Assembly (NCBI GenBank): GCA_017470485.1
Contig: JAFUYQ010000019.1
Span: 58,891 to 122,890 of the forward strand
DNA: 64,000 nucleotides
Reading direction: 5' to 3'
From: Synergistaceae bacterium
GTDB taxonomy: Bacteria > Synergistota > Synergistia > Synergistales > Aminobacteriaceae
Below, piece after piece: positions 1-8,221 of the stretch. Numbering within the stretch: the first letter of the stretch is position 1; every line of letters begins with the position of its first letter. The notes beneath the pieces were generated by a model. It ran no database searches and had not been told where the DNA came from. It saw nothing but the letters and a program-made list of their open reading frames with translations. The position numbers and the translations under genes were made by a program.

Positions 1-1704
1 ACTCACCATCTTTTTCTGTTCCGCCTCAAACTCGCTCATCATTCCCCAATATGACTTGCGAATCTTCTGGGGCATTTTCTGTAGCAAGTTAGCGATGTGA
101 TTCAATGCTCCGTCAGTTCTTTCGGTCTTGTACTTCTCCCAACAGCTGACTAACTCGCTGAACTCCGGCATAGCTTTTACCTTGTCGGCTTCTTCCCTCT
201 CCAAGACAACACTGATTCCGTTGAAACTCACCGTGCTGGCCTCTGTGTTGAAGGAAGACACAAGAGCTTGCACCATGTCTAGGTAATCATCAAAGATTCT
301 CCTGAAGCCGGGCTCATATCCTTCCAACCTCTCAAGCGCTTTCTTGGCATCCTCCTCCGAGTGTTCATAGTCGAGGCCGTAAAGAAGTTTGTTTATTTTG
401 AAGACCTCCTCACGGGCTTTTTCAGCTTCTTCTCTTGTGTCGAACGTTGTCTTCCCAATACGGGAAGTTACAGTACGGGCGTTGATGTCAAAATCGACCA
501 GTATTTTTCCGACCTCTTCACGTTTAGCGTCAGCGAATTTTTGGGCCTCAGGGGTCTTAGCGTCATAAGCCATGATGATTTCGAGAGCTTTACGGGCGTT
601 CTCCTCTGATTTCCTGTAGTCGCAGTCCTTAATTGACCGCTCAAAATCCTCTGCGGATTTCCTCGCTTCCTCTGCCTCAGCCCGTGAACGGAAAGTTTTA
701 CCGCCGAACGTCCTCGCCTTAACGTCATAATCTCTCAGCGTGTCCTCTATGGCTTCGAGATGCTTCTGTGCCGAAAGCGTATCGCCGATACCGTGAGACT
801 TCAGAGCAAGTTCATATTTCGTTTTTGCGTTAAGCGCGGCCTGTTCCGATTGCCCCAGCTCCTGCTTGATGTCAGCAAAAATTTGTTCGGCCAGTTCTTC
901 TTTCCCCTCAGTTATGAATGACGTGTCAACCCCGAAATACCTCGCCGTCCTCTGAAGACCTCCGCCCGGGTCTCCGAATATCGAGAAAAGACTCTTGTAG
1001 AGTTCCTCGCTGTAGGGATTAAGGAGAAGAATCTGCGGACTTCCGATTTCGGCATTCTCGCGAAGTTGTTGACAGTAGCCTCAGCTTTCTTTGTCGCTCC
1101 CGAAGCAAGACACTCAACATACATGTTTCCGCCCTGTTCCTCAAGCATATTCCAGACAACAAAGTGAATCTCATAGACTGACCGCCATATTCCGTCGTCC
1201 ACTTTTAGCGTTTCTGTAGAGAGAAGATTTCTTGTTGCTCTCATCGGCCATACTGAGAACTTTCGCTCCGGCGTTGAACAGCCCGTGAAGCGCACCGCTG
1301 GCCATGTTCATCGCTCCGGCCTTAGCCGCTCCCTTCAACGCTCCGCCTATCCCGAAGCCTCCTCCTACCCACCGTGAGCGGGTCTGCCTTCTCATTGTTC
1401 GGTACTCGTCGAGCTGCTTTTGTTTCAGTCTTATGCTCATGTACGAATCCTGAACTTCCCCGAAATCTTCTTCCCAGTGGAAATACCGTCTTTGATAGAA
1501 CTCCTCAAAGAACTGCCTAGCGTCAATGTCATAGATTTTCAGGTTCATCAGAACGCCGTTAATCACAACTCTGTCGATTACCTCAGCGATTATCCCGAAG
1601 CCGTCCTCAAGGCCATGCTAGACAACGTTATCAATATTTCCGTAAGCATCGTATTGCTTTCCGAACGCCGTATCAGCATATAGATGCTGAAAGGTAAAAA
1701 AAAA
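1..1704 (-). pseudogene. Decayed, 5'-truncated gene of unknown function, continuing past the left edge
   Basis: Reading leftwards, one coding sequence can be followed through three frames. It is open from the terminator at about 1704 with no start codon, meets an in-frame TAG at 1618-1620, needs +1 base near 1228-1230 (an AAA run) to stay open, needs +1 base again near 1055-1062, then stays open to base 1. The conceptual product has an acidic, aromatic N-terminal part, a Gly/Ala-rich segment (GGGFGIGGALKGAAKAG), then a Glu/Lys/Ala-rich helical region with two copies of a short motif: DYDVKARTFGGKTF followed by RAEAEEARK, and DFDINARTVTSRIGKTTF followed by TREEAEKAREE. I do not recognise the family. 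The frames join at protein level with no loss of sense, so this is one gene with point lesions. Repeated sequencing error is the alternative for the two frameshifts but not for the missing 5' end. Confidence 0.7.
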
Positions 1705-1730
1705 TTCCCCTTGCCTTAACGACAGGGGGA
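1705..1730 (-). terminator. Rho-independent terminator after the zinc-ribbon gene
   Basis: Stem arms at 1705-1713 and 1723-1730 (CCCCCTG-type stem) are followed on the minus strand by nine T residues (1696-1704). It lies just after the stop of the zinc-ribbon gene at 1748 and would end transcription of the three-gene unit above it. The decayed gene starts immediately beyond it without a start codon. Confidence 0.75.
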
Positions 1731-1747
1731 TTATTTTCGTTGACTAG

Positions 1748-2002
1748 TTATTTTCCTGCTTCATCAATAGCGGCATTCATAGCGCAGATTGCGCAGGCTT
1801 CCTTCGCGCTGTGAACAGAGCCGCATTTCGGGCAAGTTACCATATCGCTCTCAGCTGCATAGAGCCTTATCCCATGACATTCAGGGCATTCGTAAATATC
1901 TACGTGAACCCTGTCGGCTTTCAGGAATGAACTTCCCATAGGATAACCTGATTCTCTGAGTTTCAACACTTTATGACATGACGGGCAAAGTTTTTCTGCC
2001 AT
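1748..2002 (-). CDS. Small multi-zinc-ribbon protein
   Basis: An 84-residue protein with four Cys pairs: CPSC (about residues 6-9), CPEC (39-42), CPKC (57-60) and CAIC (70-73). This suggests two zinc-ribbon modules and no other domain. I chose the ATG at 2002 because AGGTGAT sits about nine bases upstream; an in-frame ATG at 2038 would add 12 residues but lacks a good ribosome site. It is the last gene of a unit with the two membrane proteins upstream and is followed by a strong terminator. Role unknown: nucleic-acid or protein binding is possible but nothing in the sequence decides it. Confidence 0.65.
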   Translation of the reverse strand: MAEKLCPSCHKVLKLRESGYPMGSSFLKADRVHVDIYECPECHGIRLYAAESDMVTCPKCGSVHSAKEACAICAMNAAIDEAGK

Positions 2003-2043
2003 GTTAAATACATCACCTTTACTCTTAAATTTCCGCAATTATA

Positions 2044-2334
2044 TCACGTGTTATCGCGCTCAGGGTTTCGGGGGAACCAGCCTTTAGCGACTCTCTCTTC
2101 CTGTTTCTTAAGCTCGTGAATGCTCCACAGCAGGCAGAAGCCTAATACCCCTGCAATTCCCGACAATGTGTCGTCCTCAATCATCAATGAGATCGCGCAG
2201 GATATTATTCCGAGAACGAGAAAGACCGGCCATGCCTTTGCTGAAAAATAATACTCGCACTTAATCACAATCGGGTGAAAAATTCCGATGATGATGAAAC
2301 TTGAAAGACCGATTACAATTCCTGACGTGTTCAT
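2044..2334 (-). CDS. DUF4491 family small membrane protein
   Basis: A 96-residue protein with three hydrophobic helices and the features I associate with DUF4491: an N-terminal TSGIVIGLSSFIIIGIFHPI segment, KCEYYF after it, and a C-terminal EERVAKGWFPRNPER motif. The function of the family is not known. It lies 6 bases downstream of the DUF4405 gene, so the two are very probably co-transcribed. Length is normal for the family and the gene looks intact. Confidence 0.75.
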   Translation of the reverse strand: MNTSGIVIGLSSFIIIGIFHPIVIKCEYYFSAKAWPVFLVLGIISCAISLMIEDDTLSGIAGVLGFCLLWSIHELKKQEERVAKGWFPRNPERDNT

Positions 2335-2340
2335 TCTGAA

Positions 2341-3048
2341 TTAAAAGCCTCCTTCTGGAACTCCCAGCAAAAATCTGAACGTCAGCCCCGTTAGAATCAC
2401 CAGCCCCAAAATCACAAGTGGCTTGATGAATTTGCCCGTTAAAATTTTGCTTGCCTGATAGCCTGCCAGAGTCCAGAACGACATCATTGAGACATTCTCA
2501 AGAATCACTATTGCAGGATTCTTCTCGTAATCAAGGAACGCGAACTCGTTAATCAGGAATATATACGAGAAAATATTATTGACCCACACGAACGCATAAA
2601 GCCCGTACCCTGCGGATATAACCGCGAGGATTTCCGGCCATGACGCTTTAATTCTTCCTGCAATCATTCCCCAGTGAAGCCCAAGATGAATCCCCATAAG
2701 CGTGAAGCTCAGGTACGAGCATGATAAATGCGCGAGCCTTGCGAATGATGTCAGCGATTCGACATTGAGCGAGGGGAAATTCTCGGACATTATTATTCCG
2801 CTGAACGCCGTCATTATGAATGACACCAGAAGCGAGAAATTTATGACTGTCGAGAGCGTTCTGAGGGTTGTATAGCGTCCCTTCATCAATGCACCGTACC
2901 ACCTTCGGTTCAAATACTGGTGGACAAGGAACAGTACAAACATTATTATTCCCGTGTACTCGTGAGCCTCCTGCCCCGTAACCTGAGATGACATCAGGAG
3001 CACTAATGCAACAGTCATAAGGATATCGACAATGCGCTTTATATTCAT
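2341..3048 (-). CDS. DUF4405 family integral membrane protein (cytochrome-like)
   Basis: A 235-residue membrane protein with about six helices. The DUF4405 signature is visible: HEYTGIIMFVLFLVHQYLN (about residues 29-47), RTLSTVINFSLL, and later RLAHLSCSYLSFTLMGIHLGLHWG. The regularly placed His residues in helices resemble b-type haem ligands. Members of this family have been linked to flavinylated electron-transfer systems, but no FMN-binding partner gene is nearby, so a redox role is inference. GAGGTGAT lies upstream of the ATG. It is the first gene of the minus-strand unit and is divergent from flgM. Confidence 0.75.
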   Translation of the reverse strand: MNIKRIVDILMTVALVLLMSSQVTGQEAHEYTGIIMFVLFLVHQYLNRRWYGALMKGRYTTLRTLSTVINFSLLVSFIMTAFSGIIMSENFPSLNVESLTSFARLAHLSCSYLSFTLMGIHLGLHWGMIAGRIKASWPEILAVISAGYGLYAFVWVNNIFSYIFLINEFAFLDYEKNPAIVILENVSMMSFWTLAGYQASKILTGKFIKPLVILGLVILTGLTFRFLLGVPEGGF

Positions 3049-3068
3049 GATTTTTTTATCACCTCAAT

Positions 3069-3096
3069 TAAAGATGATAGCTCAAAGCACCGAAAA
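3069..3096 (+). promoter_or_regulatory. Candidate sigma-28 (FliA-type) promoter for flgM
   Basis: TAAAGATG at 3069-3076, a 12-base spacer and ACCGAAAA at 3089-3096 resemble the flagellar sigma-28 pattern (TAAAGTTT, 11 bases, GCCGATAA). It lies 56 bases upstream of the flgM start, in the divergent region to the DUF4405 gene. Late flagellar genes including flgM, flgK and flgL are typical sigma-28 targets. The match is imperfect. Confidence 0.45.
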
Positions 3097-3151
3097 ATTA
3101 CACGAAATGAGAGTGTTAAAAAATTTTCAAGCAAGAAGGAGGGCGTAATAA

Positions 3152-3445
3152 ATGATTGGCAGAATCTCAGGGCAGTATTCAGCAGAAGCCCTGAATAACA
3201 AAAAATCAAAGCGTAATATTTCCTATAACAGCGGTTTTTCAGCCGAGACTGACAACGCTAACATAAGTTCGTTCGGAACACTCCTCGCAAGGGCTAACGC
3301 TGAGATGAAAAATATTCCCGATGTCCGCGAAGATGTTGTAGCCGACTTCAAAGCAAAAATAGAATCAGGCACCTATAATCCTCCGCTCGACAAACTGGCT
3401 AACGTTCTCTACATGGCCGGAATGTTGGAAGCCGCTGAAGAATAG
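3152..3445 (+). CDS. flgM: Anti-sigma-28 factor FlgM
   Basis: A 97-residue protein. The C-terminal half carries the FlgM signature: VREDVVADFKAKIESGTYNP followed by a hydrophobic helix (residues about 58-95). FlgM binds and silences the flagellar sigma factor FliA until the hook is complete and FlgM is exported. The Ser/Asn-rich N-terminus fits the unfolded export region. A strong ribosome site (AAGGAGGG, 3136-3143) precedes the ATG. It is followed after 15 bases by flgN and then flgK, a standard late-flagellar order. Confidence 0.85.
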   Translation: MIGRISGQYSAEALNNKKSKRNISYNSGFSAETDNANISSFGTLLARANAEMKNIPDVREDVVADFKAKIESGTYNPPLDKLANVLYMAGMLEAAEE

Positions 3446-3460
3446 AAAGGGCAATAAACC

Positions 3461-3916
3461 ATGCGTGCCGAAGTTGAAGAACTGATTGATGCGGTTCTTG
3501 ACGAGGCGGACTGCATAGACGATTTAATTGATGCTATCCGCGAGCAGAGAGAGGCAATGCGCCGCAGGGACACTGAGGCCGTAAACGCTCTCATGAACGA
3601 GACGAGAGATCTGTCGTTTGAGGCTCAGTCTCAGGAAAAACTGCGCGATGACATTACGAAAAAATTTGCTGAAAAATATTCATGCGGCACTAATGCAAGT
3701 TCGCTCGTTCCAGTTTTGGACGATGATGAGAAAATTGATTTTAACAGGGCTGTGGATAAATTAACCCAGTCCGTTTTTGTTTTGAAATCCGAAATGATGA
3801 TTTTAACAGGACTTATTGACCAGCACGAACAGTATACATCAATGCTTCTTTCAGAATGGCGCAGGCTTAACGGTGATATAGTGTCTCAGTCTGGTTCGGC
3901 AGATTTCAGGGGGTAA
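3461..3916 (+). CDS. flgN: Flagellar export chaperone FlgN
   Basis: A 151-residue, mostly helical acidic protein with the coiled-coil pattern of FlgN (LIDAVLDEADCIDDLIDAIR, then heptad-like segments to the C-terminus). FlgN is the cytoplasmic chaperone that delivers FlgK and FlgL to the flagellar export gate. The call rests on size, helicity and position between flgM and flgK, because FlgN proteins conserve little sequence. AAGGGC precedes the ATG. Its clients here are far larger than usual. Confidence 0.75.
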   Translation: MRAEVEELIDAVLDEADCIDDLIDAIREQREAMRRRDTEAVNALMNETRDLSFEAQSQEKLRDDITKKFAEKYSCGTNASSLVPVLDDDEKIDFNRAVDKLTQSVFVLKSEMMILTGLIDQHEQYTSMLLSEWRRLNGDIVSQSGSADFRG

Positions 3917-3922
3917 GATAAA

Positions 3923-6900
3923 ATGAGCAGTTCATTCGGCGGAATTGAGATGGGCAAGAGCGCGTTAAATGCTTTCAGACTGGGAATGCAGACCGTCGGT
4001 CATAATATCTCTAACATGAACACTGAAGGATATTCCCGTCAGAGAGTTAATTTCAAGACCGTAACGCCTGAGAATATTCCGGGAGTCGGACAGCTTGGTC
4101 AGGGAATGACCGCCTCGACCATTGAGAGAATACGCGATGAATTTCTTGATTTCCAGTACAGGGACGTTCAGTCAACATTAGGATACTGGGACAAAGTTAA
4201 TGACCTTTACGAGAGCATACAGAATTATATTTCAGAGCCTAATTCTTCGGGAATACGCTCCGCAATGGACACGTTTTTCACGAATATGCAGACTTTACAG
4301 GAAAAACCTGAGGACACTTCAGCGCGTCAGGCACTCGTAACATCAGCAAATTCACTCGGTTCAATGCTGGGCAATTTAATCTCAAGTTTCAATACATATA
4401 ATGAGAGCGTTAATCTTGAAATTAAACAGGCAGTAGATGATGTGAACGGAATGCTGCACAACCTCGCCGCCTTAAACAAAGAAATCGCAGAGGCCGAAGC
4501 ACTTAACCAGAACGCTAATGACCTCAGAGATTCAAGAGATTTAATCCTCGACAAACTCTCTAAAATGATGGATATATCCTACAATGAGCCTTTGGAGCAT
4601 GATGGAGTTAAGGGCGAATTTTTCCTTTCAGTGAACGGCAGGGTATTGGTTCAGGGTATAAACGTCAGAGAATTAAAGGCTCACGCTTTCCTCTGGGATA
4701 ATCAGGTATATTACGATGTTCAGGTCGCTGAGAACGAGTTTGACATTGTTGAAGATCCCACAATCGCTGAGGCACTCGCTACAGGTGCGGAGGGCTCGTA
4801 TCAGCTTTCAGTTGACAGAATCGCTAACGGTGCTGAATGGACAATCGGAGGCGGCAATGCACACTGCCTTGAGACCTACGCTGTAAGAAGCTCAGACTTT
4901 GAGGACAATATTTATGCAGGAGGCGGAGACGATGACCTGATGACGTTCAAAGTTACTACTCAGGCTTTCTCCACCGGAAACGTCCTCGATGATTCGTCCG
5001 CAGGTTCGAACACTATCGCTATCGCCCGTGTTGATGTCAACGGCAACAGACTTGAGGACATGAGAATAACCATGACCAGAATACAAGACCCTACAGACCC
5101 TACGCATGACATCTGGCAGCTCGATGACGGAAACGGCAACATCACGACTACAAGCTATGCCGTTTCAGGGAGCAGTCTCACCACTACAGACCTTGTGAAC
5201 TACATCAACAGCATTCCGGGAACTGGAATATCCGCCGCCGTCGTCAACAGTGCTATTGAAATTACACCGACAAATACGCCCGAATCCGTAAAAGTCGTTT
5301 GCAGCAATGAAATTTTAGGCACTCTCTCAGAAGAGAAAGGCCCGGGAGTCGCTGGAACATTTGATGTCATCATCGGGAACTCGGGCAATCAGGCCGAATC
5401 TGCCAAATTTGCTACGGGAACTATAACGGGTACAAGCGGAAACGATACATTCCGTATCAGTCTCTCAGGGCCAGATGCCTGCACAGAAGTCAATATCAGC
5501 GTTCAGGCTTCAGCAGGAGGCTTCACATTAAGCTCCGACTTGGGCAACAGCACTACAGTAACGGCACTCACTATCGATAATTTTGCGTCATTCCTGAACA
5601 GCACATTTTCATCAGCTTCGACAGGAACAGGACTCGCAAATATTCACGCAAGAGCTTTTGACTCAGACGTTCCGCCGGACGGCATTAATGACAAAATAGA
5701 GCTTAAAGCCGCTGAAGACTGCATATTCTCAATGCTCGACATAAACGGCAGCCTCGCTTCAGCTATGGGGCTTGCCTCAACGGTAACTACTCAGACCATA
5801 ACAGTAGCGAACACTGACACTATCGACGATATAGCCGCTATGTTTTCTTCACCTTTAAGCGCGTCAGTATCAAAGGGCTACCTGACCGTTACAGCCGGAA
5901 ATGACGAAGTGATAACGTTCACAGGAAACAGCGATTTACTCAGGAGGTTAGCTTTCACAAAGGAAGAAAGCCTCGCGTCAGGCACTACACGCACTATCTC
6001 AAACGTCAATGAACGGGGCACAATTCTTGACAGCGACTCTCAGGATATACCCTACAAGTTACAGTTCAGGAGTATTGACGACAATGAAACACCTTCGATT
6101 CTCACGGTCAAAATCGACAGGGTAACCAACGGCTGGAAATTAAGAGCTGAACTTGACGGCGTTGAACTCAAGGACTCTGACGGAAATTCAGTTTATACTC
6201 CTGTTTTCGTCAATAGTGATGACTTGACTACTGCCGATATAGAAAAATTCGTCAATGAAGCCGTCGAAATTGCCAACAATCTTAACCCTTCCATCGGAGG
6301 CACTGTGCTTACATCGAAGACGCTCAATCTTAATGCAAGAGACGACAACGGAAGGTTAAATTTCTGGACTGACAACAGAAAACAGCTTGAAGTTACTGAT
6401 TACAGCGGAATGCTCGGCGTACTCACTGAAGCAACTCAGGAATTACTCGATGTCAACATGAGAGTCGAACCGGCAAACATTAATGACCCCCTGAACATCT
6501 CAGGCTCATTCAGGATTCAAGTCGGCACTCAGGGTACTAGAGTAACTTCAAACAATTTCGCAGGCAGCGCCGGCTTCAGCCTCAATGAAGGCGAAATCCT
6601 CGCAGCAATCAAAAACGGAGATACTACATCACCCAGAAAACATACTTTCAGAGTCGGCGTATCAGGAGATCAGGCTGACATCTCTGCAACTTGGAACGCC
6701 TCAACAGGCAAATGGGTATTAAGCTCCGACTTGGGCATGAGCAAAGAAGCCGGTGAAGCCTTAACGGTTGAGGACTTAACGGATTTCATGTCAACAGTCT
6801 TCGCTAAGGCAGGAAATTCCGACAACCCTTCGCTCTCGGAAATGAGAGTCGTTACAGGCAAGTCAGCTACGGGAACGGTAACCCAGTTCTATATTGAGTC

Positions 6901-8143
6901 GAAAGACAACCACCTGATTTCAATCTCAGATGTCGAAGGAAATTTAGCCGCCTCAATGGGAATCGTCAATGACAATCCAGTGATTACGATTGATGTCGAG
7001 AGTTCTGACAGCCTCGTAACAATCCGTAACAAGATTAACGAAAAATATCAGGCCGAGTTCGGACTCACTCAGCCGGAACAATGGGTACATGCCTCAACCG
7101 ATAACGGATACCTCGAAATTTTTGCGAACGTTGCAGGAGAGGCACAGAGAATTACACTTATGGGTTCAGAGGACGGAAACATGCAGGTACTCAGAAGGCT
7201 CGGCCTCACAAGAAATCAGGCCATAATCTCTGACGTTCTTGACGACAACGGCAACCCCCTCACGAGTTACAGAGAGGTAGCATATATTCCTCCTTCGGGC
7301 GTATCGACTGACGCTTCGTTCACCCTTAACGGCGTTCATTACCTTTCGTCCGACAACATGTTCAACATGGCCAGAAGAATTCCTTCAACATCAGGCGACA
7401 TTCGCGAAAGGTACAAAGCTGAAGCCTTAACCGAAGTCAATCCCGGAATGTGGCTCAACCTCAAGAACACAGGCACTACTACAATACGCGTCTATCATCA
7501 CATCAGGGACGGAAGCATTAAAGGTCTTGAGGAGGCAAGGGACGAAATGATACCGAACCTTAAATCCGAGCTTGATGAGATGGCTTACGGCCTCATCAAA
7601 AATATTAACGCTTTCCAGTATTCAGGCTACGGAGTCGCTGCTGATGAGAACATGTCAGGCGTTGCGTTCTTCAACGCACTGGGCTTCAAGTCTCATGCCT
7701 CTCAGAATCTCAGCGTTACCGAAAGAGTTGCTTATGACCCGTCATTAATCGGTGCCGCTATGGGTAAGAGAGATGATAACGGACTGGCCGTTTACGGAAA
7801 GAGTGGAGGTTCAGGAGACGGCACGAACGCTTCAAGAATGGTAAGCCTTAATTTCGATAAGGTTCTTGAGAACGGAACTATGACTATCGGCGGCATATAT
7901 GACGCTATGCTCTCCCAAATCGGAACTGAGGCAGGACACGCAAAGCTCATGTACACTACTGAAGCTACAGTCTCAGACCAGATTAACTCACAGCGTCAGG
8001 CATGTTCAGGAGTCAATCTCGATGAGGAACTTATGGACATCGTTATACTTAACAGGGCGTTCGGCGCAATGTCAAGATATATCACTGCTCTTGACGAGAT
8101 GCTTAACACGGTGATTAACGGTATGGGTCTTGTGGGCCGATAA
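3923..8143 (+). CDS. flgK: Giant flagellar hook-associated protein 1 (FlgK)
   Basis: FlgK forms the hook-filament junction. The N-terminus (residues 1-250) has the standard features: GIEMGKSALNAFRLGMQTVG, HNISNMNTEGYSRQ, and the LRDSRDLILDKLS helix. The C-terminus (about 1200-1406) has the standard NINAFQYSGYG and LDEELMDIVILNRAFGAMSR segments. Typical FlgK proteins have roughly 450-650 residues; this one has 1406. The extra 800 or so residues sit between the conserved ends, where the surface-exposed variable domain belongs. They contain an internal duplication (about residues 508-680 and 906-1097). The frame is uninterrupted and both ends are intact, so the size is not an assembly artefact of fused genes. 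It begins 6 bases after flgN and is followed by an intrinsic terminator. Confidence 0.92.
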   Translation: MSSSFGGIEMGKSALNAFRLGMQTVGHNISNMNTEGYSRQRVNFKTVTPENIPGVGQLGQGMTASTIERIRDEFLDFQYRDVQSTLGYWDKVNDLYESIQNYISEPNSSGIRSAMDTFFTNMQTLQEKPEDTSARQALVTSANSLGSMLGNLISSFNTYNESVNLEIKQAVDDVNGMLHNLAALNKEIAEAEALNQNANDLRDSRDLILDKLSKMMDISYNEPLEHDGVKGEFFLSVNGRVLVQGINVRELKAHAFLWDNQVYYDVQVAENEFDIVEDPTIAEALATGAEGSYQLSVDRIANGAEWTIGGGNAHCLETYAVRSSDFEDNIYAGGGDDDLMTFKVTTQAFSTGNVLDDSSAGSNTIAIARVDVNGNRLEDMRITMTRIQDPTDPTHDIWQLDDGNGNITTTSYAVSGSSLTTTDLVNYINSIPGTGISAAVVNSAIEITPTNTPESVKVVCSNEILGTLSEEKGPGVAGTFDVIIGNSGNQAESAKFATGTITGTSGNDTFRISLSGPDACTEVNISVQASAGGFTLSSDLGNSTTVTALTIDNFASFLNSTFSSASTGTGLANIHARAFDSDVPPDGINDKIELKAAEDCIFSMLDINGSLASAMGLASTVTTQTITVANTDTIDDIAAMFSSPLSASVSKGYLTVTAGNDEVITFTGNSDLLRRLAFTKEESLASGTTRTISNVNERGTILDSDSQDIPYKLQFRSIDDNETPSILTVKIDRVTNGWKLRAELDGVELKDSDGNSVYTPVFVNSDDLTTADIEKFVNEAVEIANNLNPSIGGTVLTSKTLNLNARDDNGRLNFWTDNRKQLEVTDYSGMLGVLTEATQELLDVNMRVEPANINDPLNISGSFRIQVGTQGTRVTSNNFAGSAGFSLNEGEILAAIKNGDTTSPRKHTFRVGVSGDQADISATWNASTGKWVLSSDLGMSKEAGEALTVEDLTDFMSTVFAKAGNSDNPSLSEMRVVTGKSATGTVTQFYIESKDNHLISISDVEGNLAASMGIVNDNPVITIDVESSDSLVTIRNKINEKYQAEFGLTQPEQWVHASTDNGYLEIFANVAGEAQRITLMGSEDGNMQVLRRLGLTRNQAIISDVLDDNGNPLTSYREVAYIPPSGVSTDASFTLNGVHYLSSDNMFNMARRIPSTSGDIRERYKAEALTEVNPGMWLNLKNTGTTTIRVYHHIRDGSIKGLEEARDEMIPNLKSELDEMAYGLIKNINAFQYSGYGVAADENMSGVAFFNALGFKSHASQNLSVTERVAYDPSLIGAAMGKRDDNGLAVYGKSGGSGDGTNASRMVSLNFDKVLENGTMTIGGIYDAMLSQIGTEAGHAKLMYTTEATVSDQINSQRQACSGVNLDEELMDIVILNRAFGAMSRYITALDEMLNTVINGMGLVGR
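5444..5962 (+). repeat. Internal duplicated domain of FlgK, copy 1
   Basis: Residues about 508-680 of FlgK. The landmarks DTFRISLSG, FTLSSDLG, LTIDNFASFLNSTF, DINGSLASAMG and DLLRRLAFT recur in the same order in copy 2 at 6638-7213. A 19-base stretch (TTAAGCTCCGACTTGGGCA) is identical in both copies. Confidence 0.7.
6638..7213 (+). repeat. Internal duplicated domain of FlgK, copy 2
   Basis: Residues about 906-1097 of FlgK. The matching landmarks are HTFRVGVSG, WVLSSDLG, LTVEDLTDFMSTVF, DVEGNLAASMG and QVLRRLGLT. Copy 2 is slightly longer because of an inserted loop before DVEGNL. The paired order makes descent from one ancestral module likely. Confidence 0.7.
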
Positions 8144-8172
8144 ATTTAGTACAGCCCGTTGATGGATTTTAA

Positions 8173-8204
8173 CCCTCCTGACGGAACGGGAGGGAATTTT
8201 TTTT
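8173..8204 (+). terminator. Intrinsic terminator between flgK and flgL
   Basis: The stem CCCTCC (8173-8178) pairs with GGAGGG (8189-8194) and is followed by AA and eight T residues. It lies between flgK (stop 8143) and flgL (start 8222), so flgL expression depends on read-through or on its own promoter. I saw no clear promoter in the 78-base gap. Confidence 0.75.
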
Positions 8205-8221
8205 GCAGGAGTGATTAAGAA

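Noticed and set aside
468..728. Minus-strand 86-residue open frame beginning MTLRRGRSAVKL
   Set aside because: It is an out-of-frame shadow of the long open frame of the left-edge gene; composition is Arg-rich and without family features.
1420..1683. Plus-strand 87-residue open frame
   Set aside because: It lies antisense to the decayed minus-strand gene, whose protein-like sequence is more convincing, and it has no ribosome site.
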